NCBI RefSeq assembly: GCF_004152865.1
Contig: NZ_SEOO01000010.1
Coordinates: 1 to 64,000 of the forward strand
DNA length: 64,000 nt
Direction: 5' to 3'
DNA from: Sphingobium cupriresistens
GTDB taxonomy: Bacteria > Pseudomonadota > Alphaproteobacteria > Sphingomonadales > Sphingomonadaceae
Position numbers and translations under genes: made by a program. This document shows positions 34,805 through 42,996 of the stretch, in pieces (within the stretch, counting starts at the first letter, position 1; every line of letters starts with the position of its first letter). The notes under the pieces are model-generated. The model saw only the letters and a list, made by a program, of their open reading frames with translations, had not been told where the DNA came from and searched no databases.

Positions 34805-35806
34805 TCAGACGAGGCGGATCAGCCGCTTGCCATCATTTTCGCCGCGATACAGTCCCGCCAGAGCGTCCGGGCAAGCGACGATCCCGTCCAATATTTCCTC
34901 CCGCCAAGTCAGTTGCCCCTGCGCGATCCATGCCCGCAATTGCGCGACGGCATCACCATAGCGGTCCATATGGTCAAAGATGACGAAGCCCTCCATCCGC
35001 GCTCGCTTGACCAGCAGATGCCGTTCGACGCGCGGACCTTGCGGCCAGGGGTTCCAACGGTCGATCGACGCGGTGCCGCACGCGACGACGCGCCCCCGCA
35101 TGGCCAGATGCGGCAGCACGGCGTCGCTGATCGCGCCTGCGACATTATCGAAATAAATGTCGACACCCTGCGGCGCATGGCGGGCCACTGCCACGCCCAC
35201 ATCTTCCCCGCGATAGTCGATCGCGCTGTCATAGCCGAACTGATCGACGCAGCGGCGCACCTTGTCCGGCCCGCCGGCAATGCCGATCGTCCGGCATCCC
35301 ATCAGCCGCGCAATCTGACCCACGGCCGATCCGACTGCGCCGGCCGCCGTCGATACCAGTACGGTATCGCCCGCGCGCGGCTGGCCGATCAGCGTCAGCG
35401 CCAGAAAGGCTGTGACACCGTTGATCCCCAATATGCCGAGCGACGCACGCATCTCCGGCGCATTGGTTCGCTGCACCACCTGATCGGTCCGAACACGGGT
35501 AAAATCCTGCCACCCGAACCATCCCGTCACATAATCGCCGACCTGATAGGCATCGTCACCGGACGCCACCACCTGCCCTGCGGCGAGCGCGCGCATGACC
35601 GATCCGATCGCGACCGGCGCGGCATAATTGTCGCTGTCCGCGATCCAGCCACGCATCGCCGGTTCGACCGACAGATAATGGTTGCGCACCAGAATTTCGC
35701 CCGGTCCAGGCTGATCGACCCTACTGTGCCGGATCGCGAAATGCTCCGCCTGCGCGATGCCCGCTGGACGGGCGATCAGAATCACCTGACGATTAATGTC
35801 ATTCAT
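34805..35806 (-). CDS. NADP-dependent oxidoreductase, CurA/prostaglandin-reductase-like (MDR)
   Basis: A 333-residue zinc-free medium-chain reductase. LSVEPAMRGWI is diagnostic of the leukotriene B4 dehydrogenase/CurA branch, and DTVLVSTAAGAVGSAVGQIA is the NADP loop. These enzymes reduce the C=C bond of enones. Its start overlaps the stop of the NTF2 gene by eight bases. Confidence 0.9.
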   Translation of the reverse strand: MNDINRQVILIARPAGIAQAEHFAIRHSRVDQPGPGEILVRNHYLSVEPAMRGWIADSDNYAAPVAIGSVMRALAAGQVVASGDDAYQVGDYVTGWFGWQDFTRVRTDQVVQRTNAPEMRASLGILGINGVTAFLALTLIGQPRAGDTVLVSTAAGAVGSAVGQIARLMGCRTIGIAGGPDKVRRCVDQFGYDSAIDYRGEDVGVAVARHAPQGVDIYFDNVAGAISDAVLPHLAMRGRVVACGTASIDRWNPWPQGPRVERHLLVKRARMEGFVIFDHMDRYGDAVAQLRAWIAQGQLTWREEILDGIVACPDALAGLYRGENDGKRLIRLV

Positions 35807-36245
35807 TCAATCCCGCCTTCACCATCGTGAATTTGCGTCGCGCGATCCGCCACCCGTCCGCGGTGCGGATCAGGCAGTCGTCATAAAAGCCTGCCGCGCG
35901 ATGCGTCACCCCATGTGCCTGATCGGTCAGCACCGCGTCGACATAGCTGCGTGCGACGATTTCATCGTTCCGGCTTTCCACCACGATGTTGGTGATCCGG
36001 TGCAACGTCGCGCCCATCTGCCGATGCGCGCTCTCCATATATTCGGTAATCGCGCGCGGGCCGCGCCATCGGCCGAAGCTGCCATAATCCGCCTCGCAAT
36101 CCTGTGCGAAGCAGGTGCGAAACAACGGCCAGTCGCGCGTGTCGATCCCGGTCGCATAGCGTAGCAGCAAATGATGGATCGCGCGCTCATCATCCGCTGC
36201 GAGTGGCGCCCTGCGCGTCAGGCTGCCATGTGCCGCCATAGTCAT
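35799..36245 (-). CDS. nuclear transport factor 2 (SnoaL-like) family protein
   Basis: A 148-residue NTF2-fold protein of the SnoaL_4 type: DERAIHHLLLRYATGIDTRDWPLF at the N-terminus and DGWRIARRKFTMV at the C-terminus. The Tyr/Asp/His arrangement resembles bile-acid dehydratase (BaiE)-like and related proteins. It is first in a three-gene operon with two reductases. Predicted to isomerise, dehydrate or bind a cyclic intermediate; no firm assignment. Confidence 0.82.
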   Translation of the reverse strand: MTMAAHGSLTRRAPLAADDERAIHHLLLRYATGIDTRDWPLFRTCFAQDCEADYGSFGRWRGPRAITEYMESAHRQMGATLHRITNIVVESRNDEIVARSYVDAVLTDQAHGVTHRAAGFYDDCLIRTADGWRIARRKFTMVKAGLNE

Positions 36246-36257
36246 CCTCCCTTATAT

Positions 36258-36273
36258 CCTGACGGATCATAGG
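36258..36273. promoter_or_regulatory. weak regulon palindrome, site 6 (NTF2/reductase operon)
   Basis: CCTGAC-ggat-CATAGG, 9 of 12 arm bases. It is only 12 bases from the start at 36245, so it overlaps the leader, unlike the other sites, and is less certain. Confidence 0.3.
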
Positions 36274-36301
36274 GAAGGGGATGCCGATCTTGCCCGTCGA
36301 A

Positions 36302-36322
36302 CGATAGGATCGGCGCCTATCG
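36302..36322. promoter_or_regulatory. inverted half-sites CGATAGG-N7-CCTATCG
   Basis: A perfect 7-7-7 inverted repeat made of the same half-sites as the regulon palindrome but in the outward order. It lies 57 bases upstream of the NTF2 start at 36245 and two bases after the PQQ-dehydrogenase stop. There is no T-run on the minus strand, so a terminator is less likely than a regulatory site. Confidence 0.4.
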
Positions 36323-36324
36323 CG

Positions 36325-38664
36325 TCATTTCCTGGGCAGGGCATAGGCGACCAACTGATCGCTGGACCCCGACAGCATCGCGCCATGCCCCCCCGCCGCA
36401 ATCACTATGAATTGACGCCCGCTGGCACTGGACCAATAGCTGCTGGGCGACGCATTGCCACCGGCAGGCAGGCGCGCCTTCCACAGCAACTGTCCGGTCG
36501 CCGTATCGAACGCGCGAAACGCATGTTCCTGGGTCGCGCCGATGAAGGTCAGGCCACTGGCCGTCGCCACCGACCCGCCGATATTGGGCACCCCCATCGG
36601 GATGGGGACGAGCGTCGGCAGCGCCAGCGGCCCGCTGTCGCGCGAGGTGCCCAAAGTCCGGCTCCACACCATCTTGCCGGTCCTGATGTCGACAGCGTTG
36701 ATCCGGCCATAGGGCGGCTGCTGACAGGGTATGGCCAATGGCGACAGGAATGGCGCGATCTGCGCTGCATAAGGAACGCCCTGCTGCGCCGCCGGGCCGC
36801 CGACATCGCCCATATGCACCGCGTTCATCGGCTTGATGCCGCGCCGGTCGGCCTCCGCGCGTGGGATCAGACGGTTATAATTGCCGACCTGGTTGTTGTT
36901 GACGATCATCAGCCCGCGCAGCTTGTCCACCGACACGCCACCCCAGTCGATCCCGCCCAGATAGCCAGGCCAGGTGATCGTGGGATGCTCCGTCGACAGG
37001 GGCGTCATGTCACCATCGAATCGCGCCTGCCGAAAACGGATGCGACAGATCGCCTGATCGATCGGGGTCAGTCCCCACATGCCCTTTTCCGTAGGACGCG
37101 GCCCGCCAAAGCTGGGCATGGTGGTCGAATAGGGCTGGGTCTTGGCGATTCGTTCACCCGCGACGGCCCCTTGGGGCACGGGGCGCTCCTCGACCGGCAG
37201 GATCGGCTTGCCCGTCGCCCGGTCCAGCAGGAAAATCTCGCCCCGCTTGGTCGGCTGGATCAGGCCGCGCACCCCACCGGGCAGATCGACCAGCGTCGGC
37301 TGCGCCGGGACGTCATAGTCCCACAGGTCGTGATGGGTGGTCTGGAAAGACCACCGGACCGCGCCGGTCGCGGCGTCCAAGGCAATGACCGAACTGGAAA
37401 AGCGGTCGTCATTGGCGGTGCGGTGTCCGCCGAAATAATCGGGCGTGGCATTGCCCGTCGGCGCATAGACCAGCCCCAGCGATTCGTCCGAACTCATCGG
37501 CGCCCAGCTGTTCGGCGTGCCAGGGGTGAAGGTCGCGCCGGGCGCGGGCAGGCCGTGATCGTCGGGACGGCCGATATCGAACGCCCAGGCGAAGTCGCCG
37601 CTGACCGCATCGAAGGCGCGGATGACGCCCGATGGCTCGCCGATCCTCTGCCCGTCCGTCACCCAACCGCCCAGCACCAGTCGTCCACGCACCAGCGCGG
37701 GGGGTGATGTGACGAAATAATAACCCTTGTCCACCGTGCCGAGGCCGGATCTCAGGTCGACTTGGCCCCCGCGTCCGAAGCCGGGACAAGGGCGCCCGGT
37801 GGCCGCGTCCAGCGCGATCAGCCGTGCGTCCAGCGTCGCGGTATATATTCGTTCGGCGCATGGGCCGTTCGCCTGCGGCACGCGATAATAAGTGACGCCG
37901 CGACAGACCAGGCCATAGACGCCCGCCAGATCGGTCTTGGGATTATGCCGCCACAATTGCCGCCCCGTCTCCGGGTCCAGCGCAATCACGTCATTATTGC
38001 CCGCACATAGATAGAGGCGGTTGCCGATCTTGAGCGGGTTGACCTGAAACGCCGTTCCCTGCTTGCCATCGCCCAGCTTCCCGGTGCGGTAGGTCCAGGC
38101 TGGTCGCAAATGGCCGACATTGGCCGGGGTGATTTGCGCCAGCGGTGAAAAGCGCGACCCGCCCCGGTCGTTGCCATAAGCGATCCAGTCGCCATCGCCG
38201 GCCTGTGCGGGGGGCGGACCCCATAATTCGCTGCGTGGCGCCGGCATCCGATCGGCCCAGAAGGCCAGCCCGACGCCGCCCGCGAGTATCAACGCCAGAC
38301 CGGGCCACAACAGCCGTGCGCCCGGCAGGGGCTGCATCCTCCCGACATGCCGCCGATAGAAGGGAGTCAGCATATACAGGCCCAGTCCCATCGGCATGGC
38401 GATGCGCGGGGCTAACGCCCATCCGTCTGCTCCGACTTCCCACGTCGCCCAGCCCAGATTGGCGGCCAGATACAGCCAGAACAACAGGATCGACACAGAC
38501 CGCCTGCGCCAGCCCAGCAGCGCGACGGCGACCATCACGATCCCCGACGCAAGATACCATGGCGATCCGCCCAGCAGCAGCAGGCGGCCGCCCAGCCATG
38601 CAAGCGATGCGCCCGTAATGGTCAGTGACGATAGGAATGCGATGTTGAGGAAGCGTTGCATCAT
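36325..38664 (-). CDS. membrane-bound PQQ-dependent dehydrogenase, glucose/quinate/shikimate family
   Basis: About 779 residues. The first 140 form roughly five membrane helices, as in membrane-bound glucose dehydrogenase, followed by an eight-bladed propeller quinoprotein domain (starting at GDWIAYGNDRGGSRFSPLAQI) facing the periplasm. DYDVPAQPTL and GGIDWGGVSVD are typical PQQ-pocket segments. It oxidises polyols or cyclic alcohols and passes electrons to ubiquinone. Start uncertain: ATG 38664 or 38661, or GTG 38682, none with a strong ribosome-binding site. Follows the NTF2 gene by 37 bases. No PQQ biosynthesis genes are in the window. Confidence 0.88.
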   Translation of the reverse strand: MMQRFLNIAFLSSLTITGASLAWLGGRLLLLGGSPWYLASGIVMVAVALLGWRRRSVSILLFWLYLAANLGWATWEVGADGWALAPRIAMPMGLGLYMLTPFYRRHVGRMQPLPGARLLWPGLALILAGGVGLAFWADRMPAPRSELWGPPPAQAGDGDWIAYGNDRGGSRFSPLAQITPANVGHLRPAWTYRTGKLGDGKQGTAFQVNPLKIGNRLYLCAGNNDVIALDPETGRQLWRHNPKTDLAGVYGLVCRGVTYYRVPQANGPCAERIYTATLDARLIALDAATGRPCPGFGRGGQVDLRSGLGTVDKGYYFVTSPPALVRGRLVLGGWVTDGQRIGEPSGVIRAFDAVSGDFAWAFDIGRPDDHGLPAPGATFTPGTPNSWAPMSSDESLGLVYAPTGNATPDYFGGHRTANDDRFSSSVIALDAATGAVRWSFQTTHHDLWDYDVPAQPTLVDLPGGVRGLIQPTKRGEIFLLDRATGKPILPVEERPVPQGAVAGERIAKTQPYSTTMPSFGGPRPTEKGMWGLTPIDQAICRIRFRQARFDGDMTPLSTEHPTITWPGYLGGIDWGGVSVDKLRGLMIVNNNQVGNYNRLIPRAEADRRGIKPMNAVHMGDVGGPAAQQGVPYAAQIAPFLSPLAIPCQQPPYGRINAVDIRTGKMVWSRTLGTSRDSGPLALPTLVPIPMGVPNIGGSVATASGLTFIGATQEHAFRAFDTATGQLLWKARLPAGGNASPSSYWSSASGRQFIVIAAGGHGAMLSGSSDQLVAYALPRK

Positions 38665-38701
38665 GGCACCCCGGCGCAGCACAAAGGATCGATCGGTGCG
38701 A

Positions 38702-39157
38702 TCAGGCGGGTAGTTGCGCCGCCAGCCAGTCAGGCACGTTCATCCGATAGCATTTCTGCTCATACAGGCGGCTGATCCGCCATCCGTCGGCGGTGCGGAC
38801 ATAATCGTGGATATACCACAGCCCGAAAACCAGCGTGTCGCTGGTGCTGCCGTCGCTGACGGTCATCGGGTTGGTGCATACCGTCTTGGTCTGCGCCCGG
38901 TCGCCCTCGATCCGATATTGGGTGGTCGATATGGCGTGCTGAAACGCCACGATCGGGGCCAGGCTTTGCGCTAGAAAGCGCTTGATGTCGGCCAGGCTGC
39001 CGACCACCCCGACCATTTCGGAATAATCGATCACCGCGTCATCGGTGAAATATCGGTCCAGCCCGTCCCAGTCGCGGCTGTCCACGGCATAGCAATAGCC
39101 AACGATCAGATCCTGTATTTCGAACCGATCCGACATCTCCTGCACGGTCATGGTCAT
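38702..39157 (-). CDS. nuclear transport factor 2 (SnoaL-like) family protein
   Basis: A 151-residue NTF2-fold protein (SnoaL_4): DRFEIQDLIVGYCYAVDSRDWDGLDRYF, then DYVRTADGWRISRLYEQKCYRM. GGAGAGG precedes the ATG at 39157. First gene of the operon with the PQQ dehydrogenase, divergent from another SnoaL-type gene. Related in layout to the protein at 35799. Function unknown; possibly dehydratase, isomerase or binding protein. Confidence 0.83.
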   Translation of the reverse strand: MTMTVQEMSDRFEIQDLIVGYCYAVDSRDWDGLDRYFTDDAVIDYSEMVGVVGSLADIKRFLAQSLAPIVAFQHAISTTQYRIEGDRAQTKTVCTNPMTVSDGSTSDTLVFGLWYIHDYVRTADGWRISRLYEQKCYRMNVPDWLAAQLPA

Positions 39158-39169
39158 AACCTCTCCTCC

Positions 39170-39181
39170 ATTCTATAGAAT
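39170..39181. promoter_or_regulatory. perfect palindrome ATTCTATAGAAT
   Basis: A 12-bp perfect palindrome directly upstream of the start at 39157. The same sequence with one change lies immediately before the GntR gene at 22746. It resembles operators of FCD-type GntR proteins. Confidence 0.45.
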
Positions 39182-39211
39182 CATGGATTGCACAGGCAGG
39201 TTGGCCGACCG

Positions 39212-39227
39212 CCTTTCGTTGGGTAGG
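39212..39227. promoter_or_regulatory. predicted regulon palindrome, site 7 (divergent NTF2-type genes)
   Basis: CCTTTC-gttg-GGTAGG, 10 of 12 arm bases. The core and right flank are almost identical to site 9 (CCTTTCGTTGGRTAGGTG in both). It lies 55 bases from the start at 39157 and 82 from 39309. Confidence 0.6.
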
Positions 39228-39308
39228 TGTAGACCCTGGCTGTGGAGGGGATGAGGCGTTACCGCCGGCGTAGGTCAGCGGGCCAATTTTGCATCAAGGA
39301 GAGTTTAG

Positions 39309-39833
39309 ATGGGTCTCGCCCCGTTCACCGAAGCCGATTTCGTCCTGTCCAAAGAAAAGCGGGCCGAAATCACCGCCGGGCTGACCGATCGCCAGGCGTT
39401 CATGGTCAATCACTGGATGGACCTGCACGAAGTCATCAACCGCGGTGACTGGGATGGCATGGACGCATTCTTCAACACCGACACCATGACCTATGACAAT
39501 CCCAACCGGCCGGACCTGGGCACCTATCATGTCTGGAAAACCTCACCGCAGGGTCTGTACACGACATTCCCGCCCAGCATCTATCGCACGCTCAAGGCGT
39601 GGGGCCGGGGTGAAGACGAAATCTGCGTCCTGTGCCACCATCATGGCAAACATACCGGCGGACCCTATATGGGCGTTCAGCCGACCGGCAACGAACTCAA
39701 CGTCCTGTGGTTCTCGTGGCTGCGCTTCCGCGGTGACAAGATCGACCATATTTATTCGATCTCGGACGTGCTGACGATGCTCAAGGATCTCGAAGTGATC
39801 GAAGTGCCCCAGCCGGTCGATCCCTACAAATAA
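39309..39833 (+). CDS. SnoaL-like / ester cyclase family protein
   Basis: A 174-residue NTF2-fold protein. MVNHWMDLHEVINRGDWDGMDAFF forms the N-terminal helices, and MGVQPTGNELNVLWFSWLRF then DKIDHIYSISDVLTMLKDL the sheet, which fits SnoaL-type polyketide cyclases. The conserved GxxPTGxxV element supports this. AAGGAGAG precedes the ATG. A single gene ended by a strong hairpin. Substrate unknown. Confidence 0.8.
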   Translation: MGLAPFTEADFVLSKEKRAEITAGLTDRQAFMVNHWMDLHEVINRGDWDGMDAFFNTDTMTYDNPNRPDLGTYHVWKTSPQGLYTTFPPSIYRTLKAWGRGEDEICVLCHHHGKHTGGPYMGVQPTGNELNVLWFSWLRFRGDKIDHIYSISDVLTMLKDLEVIEVPQPVDPYK

Positions 39834-39842
39834 GATGGTGCA

Positions 39843-39872
39843 CGCCCCGATCCCCTTTGGCGGATCGGGGCG
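39843..39872. terminator. hairpin between convergent genes
   Basis: A perfect 11-bp stem, CGCCCCGATCC at 39843-39853 with GGATCGGGGCG at 39862-39872 and an 8-base loop, lies between the converging ends of the SnoaL gene and the seven-gene operon. No T-run follows on either strand, so efficiency is uncertain, but position and strength suggest a bidirectional stop. Confidence 0.6.
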
Positions 39873-39881
39873 GCATTGCGG

Positions 39882-40799
39882 TCAGTCGACGGCGCCGACA
39901 TGGTCGATCCACCGGTCCAGCATCGCCCAGCTTTGCTGGCGTGTCGATGCGAAATTATGGCAATGGGCCGCATCCGCCAATGTCGTCATCGTGACATGGC
40001 GCGATCCGCGATAGCCGGCCGGTTCGCGATGGGGATCGGGACTGACGTCGATGTCGGCGAAATGCAGATACACCGGGGCGGTGATCGCCGCTGCCTCCCC
40101 CGCTACGCCGCCCGGCACGATCGCCAGCCGCCCATAGCTGTTGGGCGTGGTGGAAGCCTGCGCATCGTCCGCCGCGATGACGGCGTCAGGCACGTCGGCA
40201 GCATGGAAATAGCCGCGCATCGCGGCACGATTGGCCGCGCCATAGCCTGACCCTGCGACCCGCGCGTCCAGATCCGCGCGCACCGCGTCGCTCATGGCCA
40301 GCCCGATATTCGTGAATCCAAGGATGGCGACCTGATCGAAACTGGCCCATCTTGCCTGTTGCAGGATGGTCAGCATCCCGCCCATCGAATGACCCACCCC
40401 CGTCACCCGGCGCGCGCGCCCGGCAAATTCCGCGCCCCATTCCCCTGCGTCCATCCGTTGCAGCACTTTGCTCAACGCCAGATGATGCGCCTGCGCACCG
40501 CAGTACGGCGTCAGCCTGTCTTCGTGGAGCGGCTGGCTGCTGTCGCCCATGCCCAGCGCGTCGATCGCCAGCACCGCCTTGCCATGCGCCAGGCAGTGAT
40601 CGACGAAACTATATCCCGGCCACTCCGCAATCTGCGCGTCCCAATACCATCGGCTGTAGGTGCCGCCATGCAGGCATATGCGCAAATCGAGTGGGCCGGG
40701 GCGCGCATTGTCTGGCAACGCGAGCGTTGCGGCGATCTGTATAGGCTCGCCGAAATCGACGGCGGTTTGGACGGGCAGCGACAGTGTGAACTTCGGCAT
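39882..40799 (-). CDS. alpha/beta fold hydrolase
   Basis: A 305-residue alpha/beta hydrolase. The oxyanion region is RICLHGGTYSRWYW near residue 45, the nucleophile Ser is in VGHSMGGML near 135, and a late acid and His occur (FADIDVSPD, DAAHCHNF). It probably hydrolyses an ester, lactone or C-C bond. Last gene of the seven-gene minus operon; 15 bases after the SDR. No distinguishing feature identifies its substrate. Confidence 0.85.
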   Translation of the reverse strand: MPKFTLSLPVQTAVDFGEPIQIAATLALPDNARPGPLDLRICLHGGTYSRWYWDAQIAEWPGYSFVDHCLAHGKAVLAIDALGMGDSSQPLHEDRLTPYCGAQAHHLALSKVLQRMDAGEWGAEFAGRARRVTGVGHSMGGMLTILQQARWASFDQVAILGFTNIGLAMSDAVRADLDARVAGSGYGAANRAAMRGYFHAADVPDAVIAADDAQASTTPNSYGRLAIVPGGVAGEAAAITAPVYLHFADIDVSPDPHREPAGYRGSRHVTMTTLADAAHCHNFASTRQQSWAMLDRWIDHVGAVD

Positions 40800-40814
40800 G
40801 GACGTTCCTTGCGA

Positions 40815-41570
40815 TCAGAGGCTGAAACCGCCATCGACGATCAGCGTCTGGCCAGTGATGTAGCGCGCCTTCTGCGAGGCCAGAAAGGCGACGGCCTGCG
40901 CGACATCATCGCCCGCACCAAAGTGCCGGAGCGCGATCCGCTTGCGTTGCGCCTCCCAGATGTCGGGCGTGTAAAGGCTGGTGAGGAAATCGGCGCCCAG
41001 ACCGGCGTCGATGATGCCGGGCGCGACCATGTTCGCGCGGATGCCGTATCGCCCTTCCTCCTTCGCGATCGCACGACCCAGCGCCTCGATCCCTGCCTTG
41101 GGCACCGATGACAGCGCGTCTCCGGGCGGAAAACAATAGTTGGCGACCGACACCACCGATACGAAATTGCCAAAGCGTTGCGCCCGGAAATGGGGCAGGG
41201 CGGCAGCGACGACGCGGGTAAAGCCGATCAGCTCGACTTCGATTACCTGCCGCCATTGAGACTCGCCGATCTGGCTGACAAAGGGTTGGGCAATGTCGAC
41301 GCCGCTGGCGAATATCACCGTCCCGATCGCGCCGAACCGGGCTTTGGTTTGAGCGACCGCATTTTGAATGCTTGCCATTTCAGCCAGGTCGCAATGGACG
41401 GCGATGGCGCGTTTCGCGCCTTCCTCCAATGTGTCGATCACAACCTGCGCCTTGTCCGCGCTGGAGCGATAGCCGATCGCCAGGCCGTCCCAATCGGACG
41501 CAAGGCAGCGACAGATCGCGCTTCCCAGCCCGCCCGTGCCGCCGACAATCAAGGCCGCGCTCCGGTTCAT
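40815..41570 (-). CDS. SDR-family protein lacking the catalytic tyrosine
   Basis: A 251-residue SDR with VGGTGGLGSA and a normal C-terminal ITGQTLIVDGG. The NNAG motif is replaced by FASG, and the segment that should read YxxxK is ALSSVPKAG, putting Ser at the Tyr position; the catalytic Ser region (SVVSVAN) is retained. It may have lost dehydrogenase activity, work by another mechanism (some SDR-fold isomerases and decarboxylases do), or bind cofactor only. Overlaps the preceding hydrolase stop by four bases. Confidence 0.83.
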   Translation of the reverse strand: MNRSAALIVGGTGGLGSAICRCLASDWDGLAIGYRSSADKAQVVIDTLEEGAKRAIAVHCDLAEMASIQNAVAQTKARFGAIGTVIFASGVDIAQPFVSQIGESQWRQVIEVELIGFTRVVAAALPHFRAQRFGNFVSVVSVANYCFPPGDALSSVPKAGIEALGRAIAKEEGRYGIRANMVAPGIIDAGLGADFLTSLYTPDIWEAQRKRIALRHFGAGDDVAQAVAFLASQKARYITGQTLIVDGGFSL

Positions 41571-42406
41571 AGCGGCAAATGCCTGCCCAGATGGCGCAAC
41601 AGCCGGTCGGCAAAGGCATCATTATGGTCGCCGGTGAACATATGGCCCACGCCATAGGCGACCTCGACCTCCAATTGCGGGGTCAGCGTCTGAAACTGGC
41701 TAATACTCTCGTCCGTTACGATCTCGCTCAGTTCGGCCCTCACAAGCACGACCGGCGCAGTCACGCGCTGCGCTGCGGCGACCAGCGCTTCACCTTCCGA
41801 GGGTGGGTGCAGAAATTCCCGTGATGTGGTGCGCGGATCCCAGTGCCAGAACAGCCGCCCGCCATCCGTCCGCATCGCCTTGGCCAGGCCGGACACGTCG
41901 GGCAGGCGCGGCTGGCCGAGGTGAAGATGCAGCGCATCGGCGGCTTCATCGAGCGACGCGAAGCCCGCCGCACTGGCATGGAAGAAACTGCGTATTTCCT
42001 CCACCCCGGCGTCATCGATATGGGGGGCAACATCGGCCAGCATGATCAGCCGCACGCGATCAGGATGGCGCGATCCGCCTACCAACGCCGATTGCCCGCC
42101 GCGCGATGCGCCAACCAGAGCGACCGGACGATCGAGCGCGAACAGGATCGCTTCGACATCCCGGCCATAGGCTTCCAGCAGATAGTCGCCATTGCTGGCC
42201 CACCCGCTGTCGCCATGGCCGCGCAGGTCGAAAGTCAGGCCATAATAGCCCGCCTGCGCGACCCGCCGCGCCGATCCTGTCCAGGACCGGCGGCTCTGAC
42301 CTCCCCCGTGAAAGAAGCAGACGGGCGGCGCGGCCGGGTCGCCATAGGCGTCCGCGACCATCGCCACGCCGTCGCCCGGCAGGGTGATCCGGGTCGCGGA
42401 CATCAT
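41567..42406 (-). CDS. alpha/beta fold hydrolase
   Basis: A 279-residue alpha/beta hydrolase. CFFHGGGQSRRSW is the oxyanion region, GASRGGQSAL holds the nucleophile Ser, FDLRGHGDSGWA is typical of epoxide-hydrolase/haloperoxidase-like enzymes, and the late His is in YGVGHMFTGDH. Adjacent ATGs at 42406 and 42403; upstream in-frame codons overlap the VOC gene. In the acyl-CoA dehydrogenase operon; could hydrolyse a ring-cleavage product or ester. Confidence 0.86.
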   Translation of the reverse strand: MMSATRITLPGDGVAMVADAYGDPAAPPVCFFHGGGQSRRSWTGSARRVAQAGYYGLTFDLRGHGDSGWASNGDYLLEAYGRDVEAILFALDRPVALVGASRGGQSALVGGSRHPDRVRLIMLADVAPHIDDAGVEEIRSFFHASAAGFASLDEAADALHLHLGQPRLPDVSGLAKAMRTDGGRLFWHWDPRTTSREFLHPPSEGEALVAAAQRVTAPVVLVRAELSEIVTDESISQFQTLTPQLEVEVAYGVGHMFTGDHNDAFADRLLRHLGRHLPL

Positions 42407-42422
42407 GCCGGGCGCGTCAGGC

Positions 42423-42977
42423 TTATTCGGCGGCGATGGGCGGCGCGATCTCGGCGAAACATTCATGTTCGCCCGGTCCGGTATAGGCGAATTTGCCCGG
42501 CGCATGGTGCCATTTGCCATCGTTGCGGCTCTCATAGGGCGACGCCACTTCGATCAGGGCGCCGTGAGTGCTTTTAGCGCCGACCCAACTCCATTTCTGC
42601 CAGGTCATGTCGGGGTCATTATAGGTCTGGCCACCGCCGGGCAGGTGCAGCCCTTCGGCCTTGAGCTTTTCCATCGCGCCCGGCACATCGTCGGTCGCAT
42701 AGCAAAGATGATGGACATGTTCGCCGACCTTGTCGAGCCGGTCGCCCATCGGCGTGCCGGGAGCGGGCTGGATGAACTGGATTTCAGTACCGCCGTCGTT
42801 GACGAAGGTCGCCCATTTCATGCCGGCATCGGCGCCGCTGGAAAATTCGTCATATTTGACGAGGCGCTTTTCCAGGCTGGCGGGGTCCAGCACGCGCAAT
42901 ATCTTGGTCCAGTCCACGATCGCCGTGTCCAGGTCACGCACGACCATGCACACATGGGCAAAAGGTCCGCTTGGCAT
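42423..42977 (-). CDS. VOC family protein (glyoxalase/epimerase-like)
   Basis: A 184-residue vicinal-oxygen-chelate protein. Metal-ligand candidates are His8 in FAHVCMVV, Glu in TEIQFIQP, His in HVHHLCYA and Glu in ALIEVASPY, the layout of methylmalonyl-CoA epimerase and related isomerases. Given the CoA-metabolising neighbours, an epimerase or dioxygenase role is possible; I cannot decide. It lies between a MaoC gene and a hydrolase gene. Confidence 0.82.
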   Translation of the reverse strand: MPSGPFAHVCMVVRDLDTAIVDWTKILRVLDPASLEKRLVKYDEFSSGADAGMKWATFVNDGGTEIQFIQPAPGTPMGDRLDKVGEHVHHLCYATDDVPGAMEKLKAEGLHLPGGGQTYNDPDMTWQKWSWVGAKSTHGALIEVASPYESRNDGKWHHAPGKFAYTGPGEHECFAEIAPPIAAE

Positions 42978-42996
42978 ATTCTTCTCCTCGAAAATT

